Source: Himantopus leucocephalus (lineage: Eukaryota > Chordata > Aves > Charadriiformes > Recurvirostridae). Taken from it: 64,000 nt of DNA. This document shows positions 10,354 to 21,500 of this stretch, in pieces. The DNA is taken from assembly GCA_003993805.1 (NCBI GenBank), contig RSEF01000004.1, positions 5,350,179-5,414,178 on the forward strand, given 5' to 3'. Position 1 is the first letter of the stretch. Each line of letters begins with the position of its first letter. A program made the translations under genes and the position numbers. The notes beneath the pieces are model-generated. The model did no database searches and had not been told where the DNA came from. It worked only from the letters and a program-made list of their open reading frames with translations.

Positions 10354-13321
10354 TTAAAGGACCCTAAAGTTGGTTAAGGCATGGGGGATATTTTGTGTAG
10401 CAGAACTTAAGTTGGTTAGATTACAGTTAAGATTGCAATTCAAGGCAGAAGATACCGTTAAACACATAGTGAGAATATCCAAGCATTAATAAATACCTAT
10501 TCATAAAGTCACAGAGCTAATCCTGGAAAATCTCTCAGCATCCAAACAATTAGCGATCACCAAACAACAAAAATCCAACGATATTTTAATATCTAGCTAT
10601 AATTAGAATTGCTTTAATTAATTTTCTAGTGTATTTTTAAAAGGGCTTTACTGCGTATTTGTAACTTCATTGAGAAACGCGAACAAGTTATTATCTACTC
10701 TTTCAGTTAAACCACGGTTCTTAAGGACTTTTTTACTCTTTCAAAAAGATTATTGAAAACTGAATTTCTAATAGGAAGTGTAATAGCCCACCTTTGAAAA
10801 TTTGCAAGAAAGAAAGAAGCACATTTCTCAAATCTGTGTACTTCATTTTAAAAATAAAATTACTTGTACCAAATAAATTTTGTTGCTTGCAATAGCGTAT
10901 CTCTGTAACATTCCCGCAGCCCGCTCCCATCCTTGTTTCGGCTTTTAGATATGTTTCCAATAGAGGATGGCTCTTTAAGAGGAGATGCAGCCCAGCACCT
11001 AATTGTTGGAATTTGTGGCTTGACAAGATCATGCCCTGGATAAAGTCAATACTGGAAAAGAAGAAATCCGGCGCTCCCCCCTCCTACTCGCACATTTAAG
11101 TAAGTCTAAAGTAGTTTTAAAGGTCCTGGCAAGAGCAACAGCAGCTACTGGGTGGAGAAGAGAGGGAGAAGCCGGAGGAGCGCTGGAGCGGGGCTGTAAG
11201 GGCCGGGGAAGCGATCAAACACAAGGTTGCATCCTGGGGGGAGACGGGCTGGGAGAGAGGGGAGTCGCTCGCTGGTACTGGAGTCTGAGATAAGGCACCG
11301 GTTTATTTATTGATGCCGAGCGCTGGAGCCTGCGGTGCGGCGGCAGACTCCGCTGTGCTTTAGGAGTAAGGCTGATCACGTCCTTTAAAGATAGAAAACT
11401 AGTTATTTCCCAAAGTAAAATGTTCCATGAAAAGTGTATTATCTCTGAGCGCGTTGTTCTATTTAGCTTCCGAATAAAAAAAAAAAAAATTATGTGTGCA
11501 AAACCTGAAAGAGTCTGATTTAGAAAAGCTTCATGCCACTTGTCAGTGGAATGCCTCGTGTTCTCCTCTTCTCTTTTTACCTNATTTTTTTTTTTTTTTT
11601 TTTTCTTTTTTTTTTTTTGGAAAAGGGCCCGTCAAGATAAAGACATTTTGCTTACAGAAAGGGCAGGATGTGTTTCCCAACATAAACACTGCAGTTGGTA
11701 AGTTAATAGGGTTTGTACTGAAATGTATACCACAGCCTTCTAAATCTTCCCTGGAAAACAAGATAAGAGAGTATTTTTAAAGATATTTCATGGATCCCCC
11801 GTACTCCCTCCCCTTTGAAAGAATTCCACCCGGCATTCTCAAGGTGCAACGCTGTTTTTTCTGAGAGCAAAAGGAGGGCACCTGGAAACAGAAAGAATAG
11901 AGCCTGCAAAGTATTCCATGTCCAGAAGACGTTTTCATTCTTATTGTTGAGATATCTTGTTACGTTGGAAATGGAAGGTATTTCTAATTTGCCAGAATTA
12001 AATTAAACCGATTTATCTATCAGCCGCCGGAAAGCTCGAATACCGCCTCTATCTAATGCCAAACTGGCGAGCCACTACCAGAAGAGTAGACCAGATTCAC
12101 TGATATTTAATACGAGATGTATTTTCTCTGGTTCAACGCACGGATCACACCTTTCTATGCTACAACGACATAATTTTCTTTGCGGTCGGTGGCTGTGGCA
12201 TTCAGTGAGCGAAGATTTAGCTTCCACTGAAGCAGCAGGTAACGGCTGCTCCCAAACTTCCTTGTCTTGTTTGACCACAGGGTTTTCCTAAACCCGACTT
12301 GCCGTTTCCACGTGCCCACCTCAGCCCAGAACCCCCAGCAGCCTGAAGGAGAATTCAAAGTAGGACCTCATGAAACAAAGAGAAGCTAAAATCAGAACAA
12401 AAAATAGATTTGGGGGATAAGAATGGTTAATTTCTGTTTCGTTCAGTGCCTCCATTTAATACAAGAAAGAAGCGGAAAGAATTGGGAGGGAAGGCTTATT
12501 CCAATAAATGTTTGCAGGTTTGGCCCTTGCTCAACATAGACCAGTCACTCACTACTTGATACAAGATTCAATCTATCAAGGTGTTAATTATAGCCTTGGC
12601 TAAGTGAATGTTGAGGCTGAAACACACAATCATATATGCCGCACATTTCCCTGACATAATATATACGCACAGGATAAACCAGCACCACGTACGAGAAAGG
12701 CACGTATAAAATACGTCTCAAACCGTGTAGTTACATTTTAAATACTGTTTCTGTAATGTCACATTTAAAGCTTCATNCCAGACGAGAAAGGGCAAGAGTA
12801 GACTCCCCCTCCTCCTCCATTAGCCCTGCCAGAAGCTCATGCCGGGCTGTTCTGCGGGAGGATGGGGTACAGGACGGAGTACCCCCGCATCAGACAACCC
12901 GTACAACCCAACGGCCATCGTAGTTGGCACGTCGCAAAGCAAGGGCGACATCTCCACACCCCTCTGTTGCTCTCAGGGAATACAAGACGTAACCACAGAA
13001 GGTTCAGTCTTTCTTAAAAGGAGTGAAAGAAAATGCTTCTTCGCACACAGCGCTGGACCTGCCGTTGTACTGGGAAATCTGGGAACCTTCACAATGGTCC
13101 CGCGCTTCACAGGTCGGATGGGAAAGGGGGGGATGAGGGATACAAAACTGCTTCTCCAACCCGCTTCCAGTTAAAAAAAATGGGTGACTTCACGGACAAA
13201 AATACATCTGCAGTTTAACGTAACTTGTAGCAAGACTCAAAGGGGACAAAATGAGTCCAGAAAAAAGAGAAAAATTTTGTAACTAATGAAACCTCTATTA
13301 GCAGTGGGAATTGTCAAGTGA

Positions 13322-13341
13322 ACTCTAGCTCTAGCTCTAGC
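13322..13341. repeat. Hexanucleotide CTCTAG repeat
   Basis: Three consecutive CTCTAG-type units, a short simple repeat. Confidence 0.75.
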
Positions 13342-13427
13342 AAATGTGCCTGTCCTAGACCTGAAGACAGCATCCATCCATATGTGTAGCTCCCAGACCT
13401 TCAGAGGATTTTTTTTTCAAACATCGC

Positions 13428-13482
13428 CTGCAATCAGATTAAGAACAGCGACAANCTGCAATCAGATTAAGAACAGCAACAG
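13428..13482. repeat. Short N-joined duplication (27 bp)
   Basis: 13428-13454 and 13456-13482 match except for terminal bases, with N at 13455. Probable gap-join artefact. Confidence 0.8.
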
Positions 13483-16400
13483 TATCCTGTAAAATAATGT
13501 CTTTATTTTCTGTATCTCTTTTTCCTATCCACCGTTCTGCTTTCCTAAATACTTTTTCAGATGCAATTAAGATCTCGTAGCTCAGGTAAGCGCAGCTCTG
13601 ATTCTCAAAGGTAGTCATGGTAAGGGGACGTAAACATATAAATTAGAATAAAAGGTGTCTGAGATGTTTTTGAATTCCATTTAATTCTTTTGCGGTATTA
13701 TCCAGAACACACTGCGGGGGGGTTCTGCTGGTGTCTAATATCTACAGTGTAATTCACCATGATTTGTGTTCTTTAATATTCAAATATATTTGGTCTCAAA
13801 TGAAATTTCAATAGAAGTATTTATAATATACTGTTTTTAAAAAGCTTCCTAACTCTGTCTCAAAAGACTGGGACTTGATAATTCGGAACCTCTTGCGTTT
13901 TATCTGGGATGAGCTCACGCCACGCGCTACCTAAAGCTGCAGGAGAAATTGGTGGCGATTCAAGTAATTTTTAATAGTTCTACTGAAAGCTTTAATTTTC
14001 CCTTCTTTTCTTGGCAATAACTCTCAATGTATCATTTTTCAAGCCACAGACCTGAGAAGATTCTCGCTGAAATGTTTGGAGGAGAAGCTAACGAGTCCCT
14101 CTGTAGAATTAGGGAGTTGGTCTCATGCCTCTCGGGAAATTTAGCAGCTAAGAAAGAAATTTTTCTCAGGAAATTTAGCAGCTGACAATCTTCTGTTCTG
14201 TACGGGCGTTCAGGCCGGGCACATCATTTGTAACGACTGAGCACCTCCCAGTAGTCCATTAAGCAAAACGACCAGCGTACCTCCTATGAGGTTCATGGTG
14301 CAGAGGGAAACTGTGCGTTAGGGAAGAGGTAATAAAAGGAAAACAAAAACGATTGGAAATTTTCTCTGTGTCTTCAGTGCTGCCCTGTTCCTCCTCCTGC
14401 GATATGATTTCATTTTTCTGTGGGTTTGTTGGGGTTTGAGGGGTTTTTTTGCAGGTTTGACAGTCTCACGCTTCATGAAATCCAGAAAGTGAGATTCTGA
14501 ACACCTTTTTTTTCTAATGCTTTAAAAGTAAACGGCCAATTTCTCGTAGAGGCTGTCCACCTGGCAGTTCTCCTTGTCCCCGGGAAGCAGTGCTGCCCCC
14601 GCGCAGCGCAGGCTGCGGAGAACAGAAGGTGGGAAGGCTGATGACACAGGTTGCTCTCGGGATTCTGAAAAGGAGTTTAACGTGCACGTTTCTCTCCAGA
14701 AGAACAAGCTGCCGATCTGCTCCGCATTTTCAGACCGTACGACTGTCAGTCTGGGTATTGACCGATTCTTTCGGACTGGAGGAATGACAACCCAGCTCCT
14801 CCTGGAGTGGCTTGACTCCTGCGGTCGCTGACCTCATTGTCGTCTTCTACCCGGTCACTTGGAAAGAGAGCTGTTACCCTCCTTAAATTGGAACATCAGA
14901 TGTTCACTTCTACTGCGTGTTCAGAAATCTTGGGCCATTTACAAATACTCTTTTCCGGATCCAGCCAGGGCGTCGGAAGACACTGCTGCCTCCAGCTTGT
15001 TACCTCAGTCCTCTACCGAAGATCACTGACCCTGTAGATGTAAGGACAGAGTCACTCGCGTTGCACACTCTCTAGTCCTCATTAAGAAAAATCATTAAGT
15101 AATGTACATGGATGCGTTCGGTTAATCTGGTTCAGGGGAAAGCTGGGGAGATACAGGGGCTCATTTTAAACTGTTGTGCCAGCAGGGATGGGGACAGTGT
15201 CTGGCTGGGGAATAACGGCAGCCGGAATGTACACTTGTATCAGTATACTGGATTTAGTTTTATTTTAGTGGTTTTCATCTCAAATGGATTCTGACTGATC
15301 CATGTTTCCAAAGGAGAGCACTTCCGAGGGAGAAAGATGAACGTCCCCGAAAAGCAACACTAAAATGTCTCTGTCTTTCTCTCGTCTTGGTTGTTAGAGC
15401 TTGGAAACAGGGTTACCGCTTATGAAAACAGATGATTAAACGCAATGTAATACGAGGTTAAAATCCATGGTTTGCCACCAAGTGCCACCTGTGGTTTGTT
15501 TGTTTGTTCTAAATATTTGTGTTCCTCTTTGTACAAAGTTTTGCTCTGTTCAGCGCTGTCAAACTGGAGCGATTCTGAGCGAGTTGGGACATGGCCGTCC
15601 CTGCCCACCCAGGACACCTTCCCGCAAAGAGCTTCTTTGGGCTGCTCCTGCCTCTGCTCACGGGGAACTGTGGCCTCGTGGCAATTTTATGGGTGTCACC
15701 TTCAAATTATCAGTTACCAGTCTGTAACTGGAATTTCTCATTGTTGGCATTTTCATTCTGTTGCTGGAAAAGCTGCCTAACCCAAGAAAGCATGCCGTTT
15801 GGAATCATCTTATGTTGCTCAAGTGTTCACCTTTTTGGTTGGTTGGTTGGGTTTTGGTTTTTTTTCTGCCAGTGCATACTCCTAAAATACAACCGTCACT
15901 TCAAAAAGCAATCCCTTTGGTCCATACCCGGAGACCTTTGACGAGCACTTTTAGGAAAGGAGGAAAGGTAGGGGGGAAAGCCCTGAGGTGGGGAAGGTAA
16001 GGGTGGGGAGGGATGAGGAAATGAAAATTAAGAAAAAGACAAATAAACCTACCCGAGTGCTCCTCTCTTCTTTCATTAGGTTCTTAGAGGGTGTCTAGGA
16101 CAAATTTATGTAGGTCACAAAGAGTTCCTGGTTGTCGGAGAGGTCGAGACCCTCTCTGTGTCCCTTCTGCAACATGCTCGTCGTTAAACTGGAAGAGGAG
16201 ATGCCACAAACGCAGGGCTCGATCGTGGAGGCAAGGCGATGATGGGATCGTCAGTCACGATAGCATACACCTAAGTACCACTACCTACCAGTGGCACATC
16301 TGGTGCCTTCCGATTGTCCTGGCAGGACTGGCGGTGTTCTCTCCAGCCTCGTTTGGCACCGCTCTTTGCCTGCTCCTACCCAGCTTTTGACTTACCTAAA

Positions 16401-16887
16401 TAGATGTCTTTCTCGAAGCGAGTACCCAGCTGGCTCGCAGGGCTCCCCTACCCACGCTGCAGGAAACAACGGCTTCCTCTGAGATCAGGCTGCAGCAGGA
16501 AACCCCGTGAATTTCTCCTTCCCTCCTCTCCTGTGCCCCTTCGCTACCAGTTTATCTCAGAGGTACGATACGTATCATGTAAGAAAGCCCATTTTCAGGG
16601 CAAGCCCGAGAGGACAGGCTGCCAGTCCCGGAGACTAAGATTGTGACCTAAATTGTTGCGGTTACAGAGCACGTTCCCGGAGAACTGCTGCTTTGAATGT
16701 GGGCAGTTCCAAAGGTGGTTATAACACGTCAGTTGCTTTTAACTCATATAATTTACCTCTGGGGTAGAAGAGGACTAAGCTGCACAGAGTACCTGTACTC
16801 CTCTAGGAATAGTGGGTTTTGATAACTCTTTCTGTTACTATTTAATTTTTAATTGATTTATCGGGCAGTCATACTGGCACAGAACAT

Positions 16888-16968
16888 TGTTGAAGATGAC
16901 GCTGTACGCTCTGTCTCACATTCCTGCNTGTTGAAGATGACGCTGTACGCTCTGTCTCATGTTCCTGC
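16888..16968. repeat. N-joined duplication (40 bp)
   Basis: 16888-16927 and 16929-16968 differ at about two bases and are separated by N at 16928. Probable gap-join artefact. Confidence 0.85.
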
Positions 16969-17640
16969 ACAGGGAGTGATTTATGTGACAGGTATCCAAA
17001 ATTTTGAGCCCAGCGCTCGCCGTCCCGCGGAGGTCTCTGGGGCACACCAGCTTGGCCGAGTCCGGCGGGCGCTCCGGGCAGTCCCCCTGATGCCCAGGTC
17101 AGTGTTGAAGTAGGATGGCGGTACAAAGGGATGCTCTCCTTCAGCCTCTCCTGCAGCTGCTCGTTCCTTCCCCTACTGCTCACACAGGTACAGGGGCAGT
17201 GGGTTCATTGTGCTGACCCGTTACAAAAACCCACACCTCCAAAACGTAATTTTTCAGCGGATCGGTGAGCTGAACTGGCAGACTTTAGCAGAAAGCAGCG
17301 GCTGGAGCCTGGACAAGGGAGGATGCAGAAAAGTCCAGCTGAGGATGGTGGGGGGAAATCAGAAGTGCTGCTTTTGCTTCCACGACACCGCGCCCTCGGT
17401 GCGTCTGGAAATTCAAACCTTTGGTTTTTAATTGAATGCCAGGTTTTTGTTTGGTTTTAGTTTGCTTATTTGCTGCATTGGAAGTCAGCACACTTTTGTT
17501 ATGAAACAGATGGGTCGTGGCTAATTCGTAGGTAATGCGGTCAGAAATCCCACGTTTCCGAAGTTTGGAGCTGAGTTTTGAGATACATAGTTGGAACGAT
17601 GCAAAGCTTAGCAATATAATGGATAAATAATAGCATTTAC

Positions 17641-17740
17641 ATTTTCTTTTTCTTTCCTTCCTTCCTCTTCCTGTCTTTTTTTTTTCCCCTCTTTCTTCCC
17701 GTCTTGCTTCCTTTCTTCCTTTTCCCTTTTTTCTTTATGC
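17641..17740 (+). repeat. Polypyrimidine tract
   Basis: About 100 bp of almost only C and T, with CTTT and CTTC words, interrupted by a few G. Its complement is polypurine and may form triplex DNA. The Lys/Glu-rich minus-strand frame at 17608-17910 comes from this tract and is not a gene. Confidence 0.85.
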
Positions 17741-20579
17741 AACTGCATTTTTGTTTCCAGCCTGTTACAGGAACGTACCACCCTTGCGAATTGCCTTCCC
17801 GTAGCCCTGAGTGGCTCCTCACCACAGAACAGGCTGCAAACCTCTGCTACGCGCGCTCTTCCTGCACGTCTCTCTTGTTCCAGAAGGACAACTTCAGGTG
17901 AAGTTGCCATTCTCTTGTGATGAATAAGATCCCTGCCTGTATGACTTCAGACTCCAGACGAATTTAGTGCTGACCTCTAAGGCGGAGGTACCCGCTGGTT
18001 AGAATCTGGGCTGAAACAACTGCACAACTGGCTCATAACTGATCAGGAAGATCAAAATCCCACAGAGGAGGAAGACAGATTCCGTGATTATTAATCCTCA
18101 GTCAACCGAGACAGAAATTCAGGACTTCAAACCGCCTTCAATTTACACCGATCCTCCTCCAATGTCAGCGAGAAGTTTATATGGAAAGCAAAGATAGAAG
18201 ACATCCTTCCGGAAACATTCGTATTTCAATTAATTCATACTCATACCGTATAGGAGTACCTCGACATACGATAAAGCCTCTCTGATCTCGTTACTGTCCG
18301 ATTGTTTGATTTTGGTTAAGTGAAATATTACCGCTGTTATTTAGTTATTAACTTTCCTCATGCCCAATTATAAAGCCTGTGTCAAAAATCTTGTTCACAT
18401 CTAGTTTATACTACTTATAATACTTACAAAATTTTAAATTATACTTAGATTATCCAATTCTGAGAACAGACAAACATTTACCATAATCCTTTGTCAATAT
18501 ATTTCACCTCATGCAGTTGTTCCTATGGGATTTTAATGTAAATCCAGAGAAAATGTGTTACTTTTCTATTTTTAACAGCAAGTAAACTGGCTTTCACCTC
18601 CTCAGTTCAACAAGTACAGTGCAATGAAACATACCTGAACAAATAACTCCAAGTAAATACATTAATAATGTACTCCAAATTTTTTACTCCTGGAAGTTTT
18701 GACTCATGTCCTGGTTTAGTTTTAAGTGATACAGATTTGGAGATACCCTTGAAGTTCCTACAGAAGTTTGTTTCCCTGGCAAAGCTTATATGATTCCGTA
18801 TAATTGTGTCTCCGCTCAGTTTGCAGGCAAAGAATGGACTATGACTGGAATATCACAAATCTTGTAGGTCAGGATTAAAGGGCAATTGTCAGGGTTACCA
18901 GAGGCAGCATATATTGCCTGTCTATACTATGTATAGCTTTCTATTCTGCATAATAAGGTCTGACACCTCCACGGTTCTTAAATAACACTTAGCGCCTAAA
19001 TCGCAGCAGCGTTTCATATATTCAGATCCCGGTGCAAACGTCAAAACAGAGTAAGTACCTTTGAAGAGTTTGAGCGGCGATGCGATGAAATGAAGAAGCG
19101 AGTTTACAACAAATACAGTTTGTAATCCTCAGTCCGTAAAAGTAAACATTTCAAACACAGGTCCTGTAAAACTTACTTTATTTTAAAAATGAGTTTTGCT
19201 TAATGCGCAAACTGTACATGTTTATTTGGTTTTAAAAAGTATAGTTCTAAAACGGTTTCTTCCAACAAACTAATATCATGCCAACAGCTTTAATATCCCA
19301 CCAACAGCTAAAATACAGCTGAGCTCCTGTGTGGTTTAGTTAGCGCGTAGTAACATTTCTAAGACTCTGATTTATACTGAATAAAACCACCTTGGCGCGT
19401 GAGTTTCCCACTGCAGCCTTATATGAGAACTGCTAAGGAAAGATATTCAAAGTTTTAAATTTTTCTACAAGAAAAATAATCGGCGTTCACATCAAAGTGC
19501 AAGTATATTGTTTTAACTTTTTTTTCCCTCCCCCCGTGATAGGAAACAAACCTTAGGAATGGAAAGAAAACACTGGGAGGAGTTATTTTCTCCTAAATTC
19601 AGCACACAGGAATTTTTTAGTCAAGCCAATCAATCTGAATCACCGATGTTTGAAAAATTGCCCTTAGAGATGGCAAAGTGAGTGAAAAAACCTCCACAAT
19701 ACGGCAATTACAAAAATTCTAGAGGAAGAAGGATTCAAAAGGAAAAGAATGGCTTCCCAAACTCGTCGTTCCAGGATAGGAACCGAAGTTGGTAGGTGCA
19801 AAGATAAACATTTCCAAGGAGGAAACAGAAGGGGATTCTGTCTGCTGTGGGGCTGGTGATTTAGATGTCGGAGCCGAAGAAAGCCGAAGAAAGCTTCCAG
19901 GGAACAGAGAGGGTCATTGTGCCTGGAACGCAAAGGCGCTCGCAGCTTTGCAGCCAGAAATGCTACAGGAGCCGCCGGGAGCTCAAAGCCACGCGTGGAA
20001 ACCCAGAAAGGGACCTTGGGAGCACTGAGCAGGAACGGCAGAACCGTAAATAAAAATAAAAAGAAAAGAAGAAAAAAAAAAAGAGAGAGGTTCACCANAA
20101 AAAACGAGAGAGGTTCACCGCGTACTCCTCAGTTACAGCAGTGAAAGGGCAAGATTTGGCAAAGATCTCGAGCTTCAAGGTTTAAAACAAGGCTCAGGTA
20201 TAAAATCAGCAAACTTAAGATTAAATGAAGAGCTGCCCCAGGCAAGAGAAGCAGCTCTTAAATTAAATTTAAACAGCAAAGATTTACAACGGGAGTGTAA
20301 GTAAAGTTAAAGCAGCAGCCCGGGCTCGGAAATAAGATTTGCCCCGAGAAGGTGGAAATGCATCAATGCTGGGGAAAATAAGGAGCGAATCGGAAGCTGT
20401 TAGAAGCGAGCTAAATGGCGAAAAGTTCTTGCATGCCTGGAATAGTAAAGCTTTAGAAACACTTAAAAAACCCCACGTTTTGGCCCAACCGTGAAGTGAT
20501 GCGCTCGGTGACTTCGGGGTACATATTTTCTAAAAGACACAAGTGGAAGGAACCCGTGTTAGCTGCAGGGGATAGGAAG
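17741..20579. other. Intergenic, no gene recognised
   Basis: AT-rich, with a gap scar at 20098 between two copies of an AGAGAGGTTCACC word. The 143-codon minus-strand frame at 19664-20095 starts in a poly-Phe/Leu run produced by an A/G-rich tract and is not called. Confidence 0.6.
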
Positions 20580-20776
20580 GGGCGGAAGAAATAAAAAGGA
20601 ATCCCGCAGCCGTTCCTGCCGCTTGCCTTCCGTTTGTCCCTCCGGGAGCCCTCCGGGACTCAGGAGGTTTCACCGGGACCCGGCGCGGCGGGATCGTCCG
20701 CCTTCCTCCGCCCTGCCCCGGGAGGATGGGGAGGGCATTCCCGGCTACCGGACCCGGCTACCCGAAACCCGGTAAC

Positions 20777-20809
20777 GGGGGAGGGGGGCGGCGAAAGGGG
20801 AGGGGGGGT
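20777..20809 (+). other. G-quadruplex motif
   Basis: Four G-runs of 4-7 Gs separated by A, CGGCGAAA and A satisfy the standard G3+N1-7 pattern closely (middle loop 7-8 nt). The motif abuts the CTCF-like site directly. Confidence 0.6.
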
Positions 20810-20825
20810 CCGGTAGAGGGCGCTG
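20810..20825 (+). promoter_or_regulatory. CTCF-like binding site
   Basis: CCGGTAGAGGGCGCTG matches the CTCF core CCASYAGRKGGCRS at 13 of 14 positions, including the GGGCGC block. It sits inside the orphan CpG island. Occupancy is inferred only. Confidence 0.6.
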
Positions 20826-21063
20826 TGCCCCCGGGAGCGGCCCCGGTGAGCGGCGCTGAGCTCCGGTAAACGCTCCTCGGTCTGTGCAAAGGGATTGGGG
20901 AAATGCCCGGCGGCGGGCTTCTCCGGTGGCACCGCGGCACCGGACCCGCCCCCGCTGCCGCCCTTAGGGTAACACTTGAGTTTCTGACGGCAAACACCCC
21001 GGGAAACGCAATGCCACCGCTGGTGGACGGGGCACCTCCAGAGGTGTTCTAAAGTGACACGGC

Positions 21064-21500
21064 GAGGTGACCAGAGGTGCGGGGAGGGGACCAGAGGTGC
21101 TGGGGAGGGGATCAGAGCTGCTGGGAGGTGTCCAGAGCTGCTGGGAGGTGTCTAGAATCGACAAGGAGGTGTCCAGAGCTGCTGAGGACATGTCTAGAGT
21201 TGACAGGGAGGTGCCCAGAGCTGCTGGAGAGGTGTCCAGAGCTGCTGGGAGGTGACCAGAGCTGCTGGGAGGTGTCTAGAGTTGACAGGGAGGTGTCCAG
21301 AGGTGCTGGGGAGGTGTCCAGAGCTGCTGGGAGGTGTCCAGAGCTGCTGAGGACGTGTCTAGAGTTGACAGGGAGGTGTCCAGAGCTGCTAGGGAGGTAT
21401 CTAGAGTTGACAGGGAGGCGTCCAGAGCTGTTGGGGACGTATCCAGAGCTGCTAGGAGGTGTCCAGAGCTGCTGGAGAGGTGTCCAGAGCTGCTGGGGAC
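21064..21500. repeat. 20/21-bp minisatellite, about 21 copies of two unit types
   Basis: Type A units read AGGTGTCCAGAGCTGCTGGG and type B units AGGTGTCTAGAGTTGACAGG. B units sit at positions 5, 7, 11, 15 and 17 of the array, giving a mixed A/B pattern that reflects unequal exchange or conversion. The array starts directly beside the orphan CpG island. The 229-codon plus-strand frame (21077-21766) is produced by the repeat period and is not called a gene. Confidence 0.95.

Larger units (their letters stand above)
10354..17640. other. Intergenic, no gene recognised
   Basis: Mostly AT-rich, with a moderately GC-rich patch at about 11.05-11.36 kb that has no clear promoter motif. Gap scars occur at 11583 (T-run) and 12777, besides the N-joined duplications. 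All open frames are short and without recognisable similarity. Confidence 0.6.
20580..21060. promoter_or_regulatory. Orphan CpG island, candidate promoter or insulator
   Basis: About 450 bp with high GC and many CpGs, in an otherwise AT-rich region 10 kb upstream of the PHF6 island. It contains a strong G4 motif (20777-20809) and a CTCF-like site (20810-20825). Potential donors (CCCCGGTGAGC near 20848 and TCCGGTAAAC near 20865) are present, so it could start an unannotated transcript on the plus strand. No coding exon was recognised on either strand. In human, the DNA upstream of PHF6 holds CCDC160 and then GPC3, but no sequence of either is seen here. Confidence 0.6.

Noticed and set aside
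11496..11780. 94-codon ORF with a poly-Phe run
   Set aside because: It runs through a T-homopolymer and an N at 11583; a low-complexity artefact.
17608..17910. Lys/Glu-rich 100-codon minus-strand ORF
   Set aside because: It translates the polypurine complement of the pyrimidine tract.
20660..20997. Minus-strand Pro/Arg-rich ORFs as a GPC3 first exon
   Set aside because: GPC3 lies upstream in mammals and reads on the opposite strand, but the translated frames do not resemble a glypican signal peptide or N-terminus.
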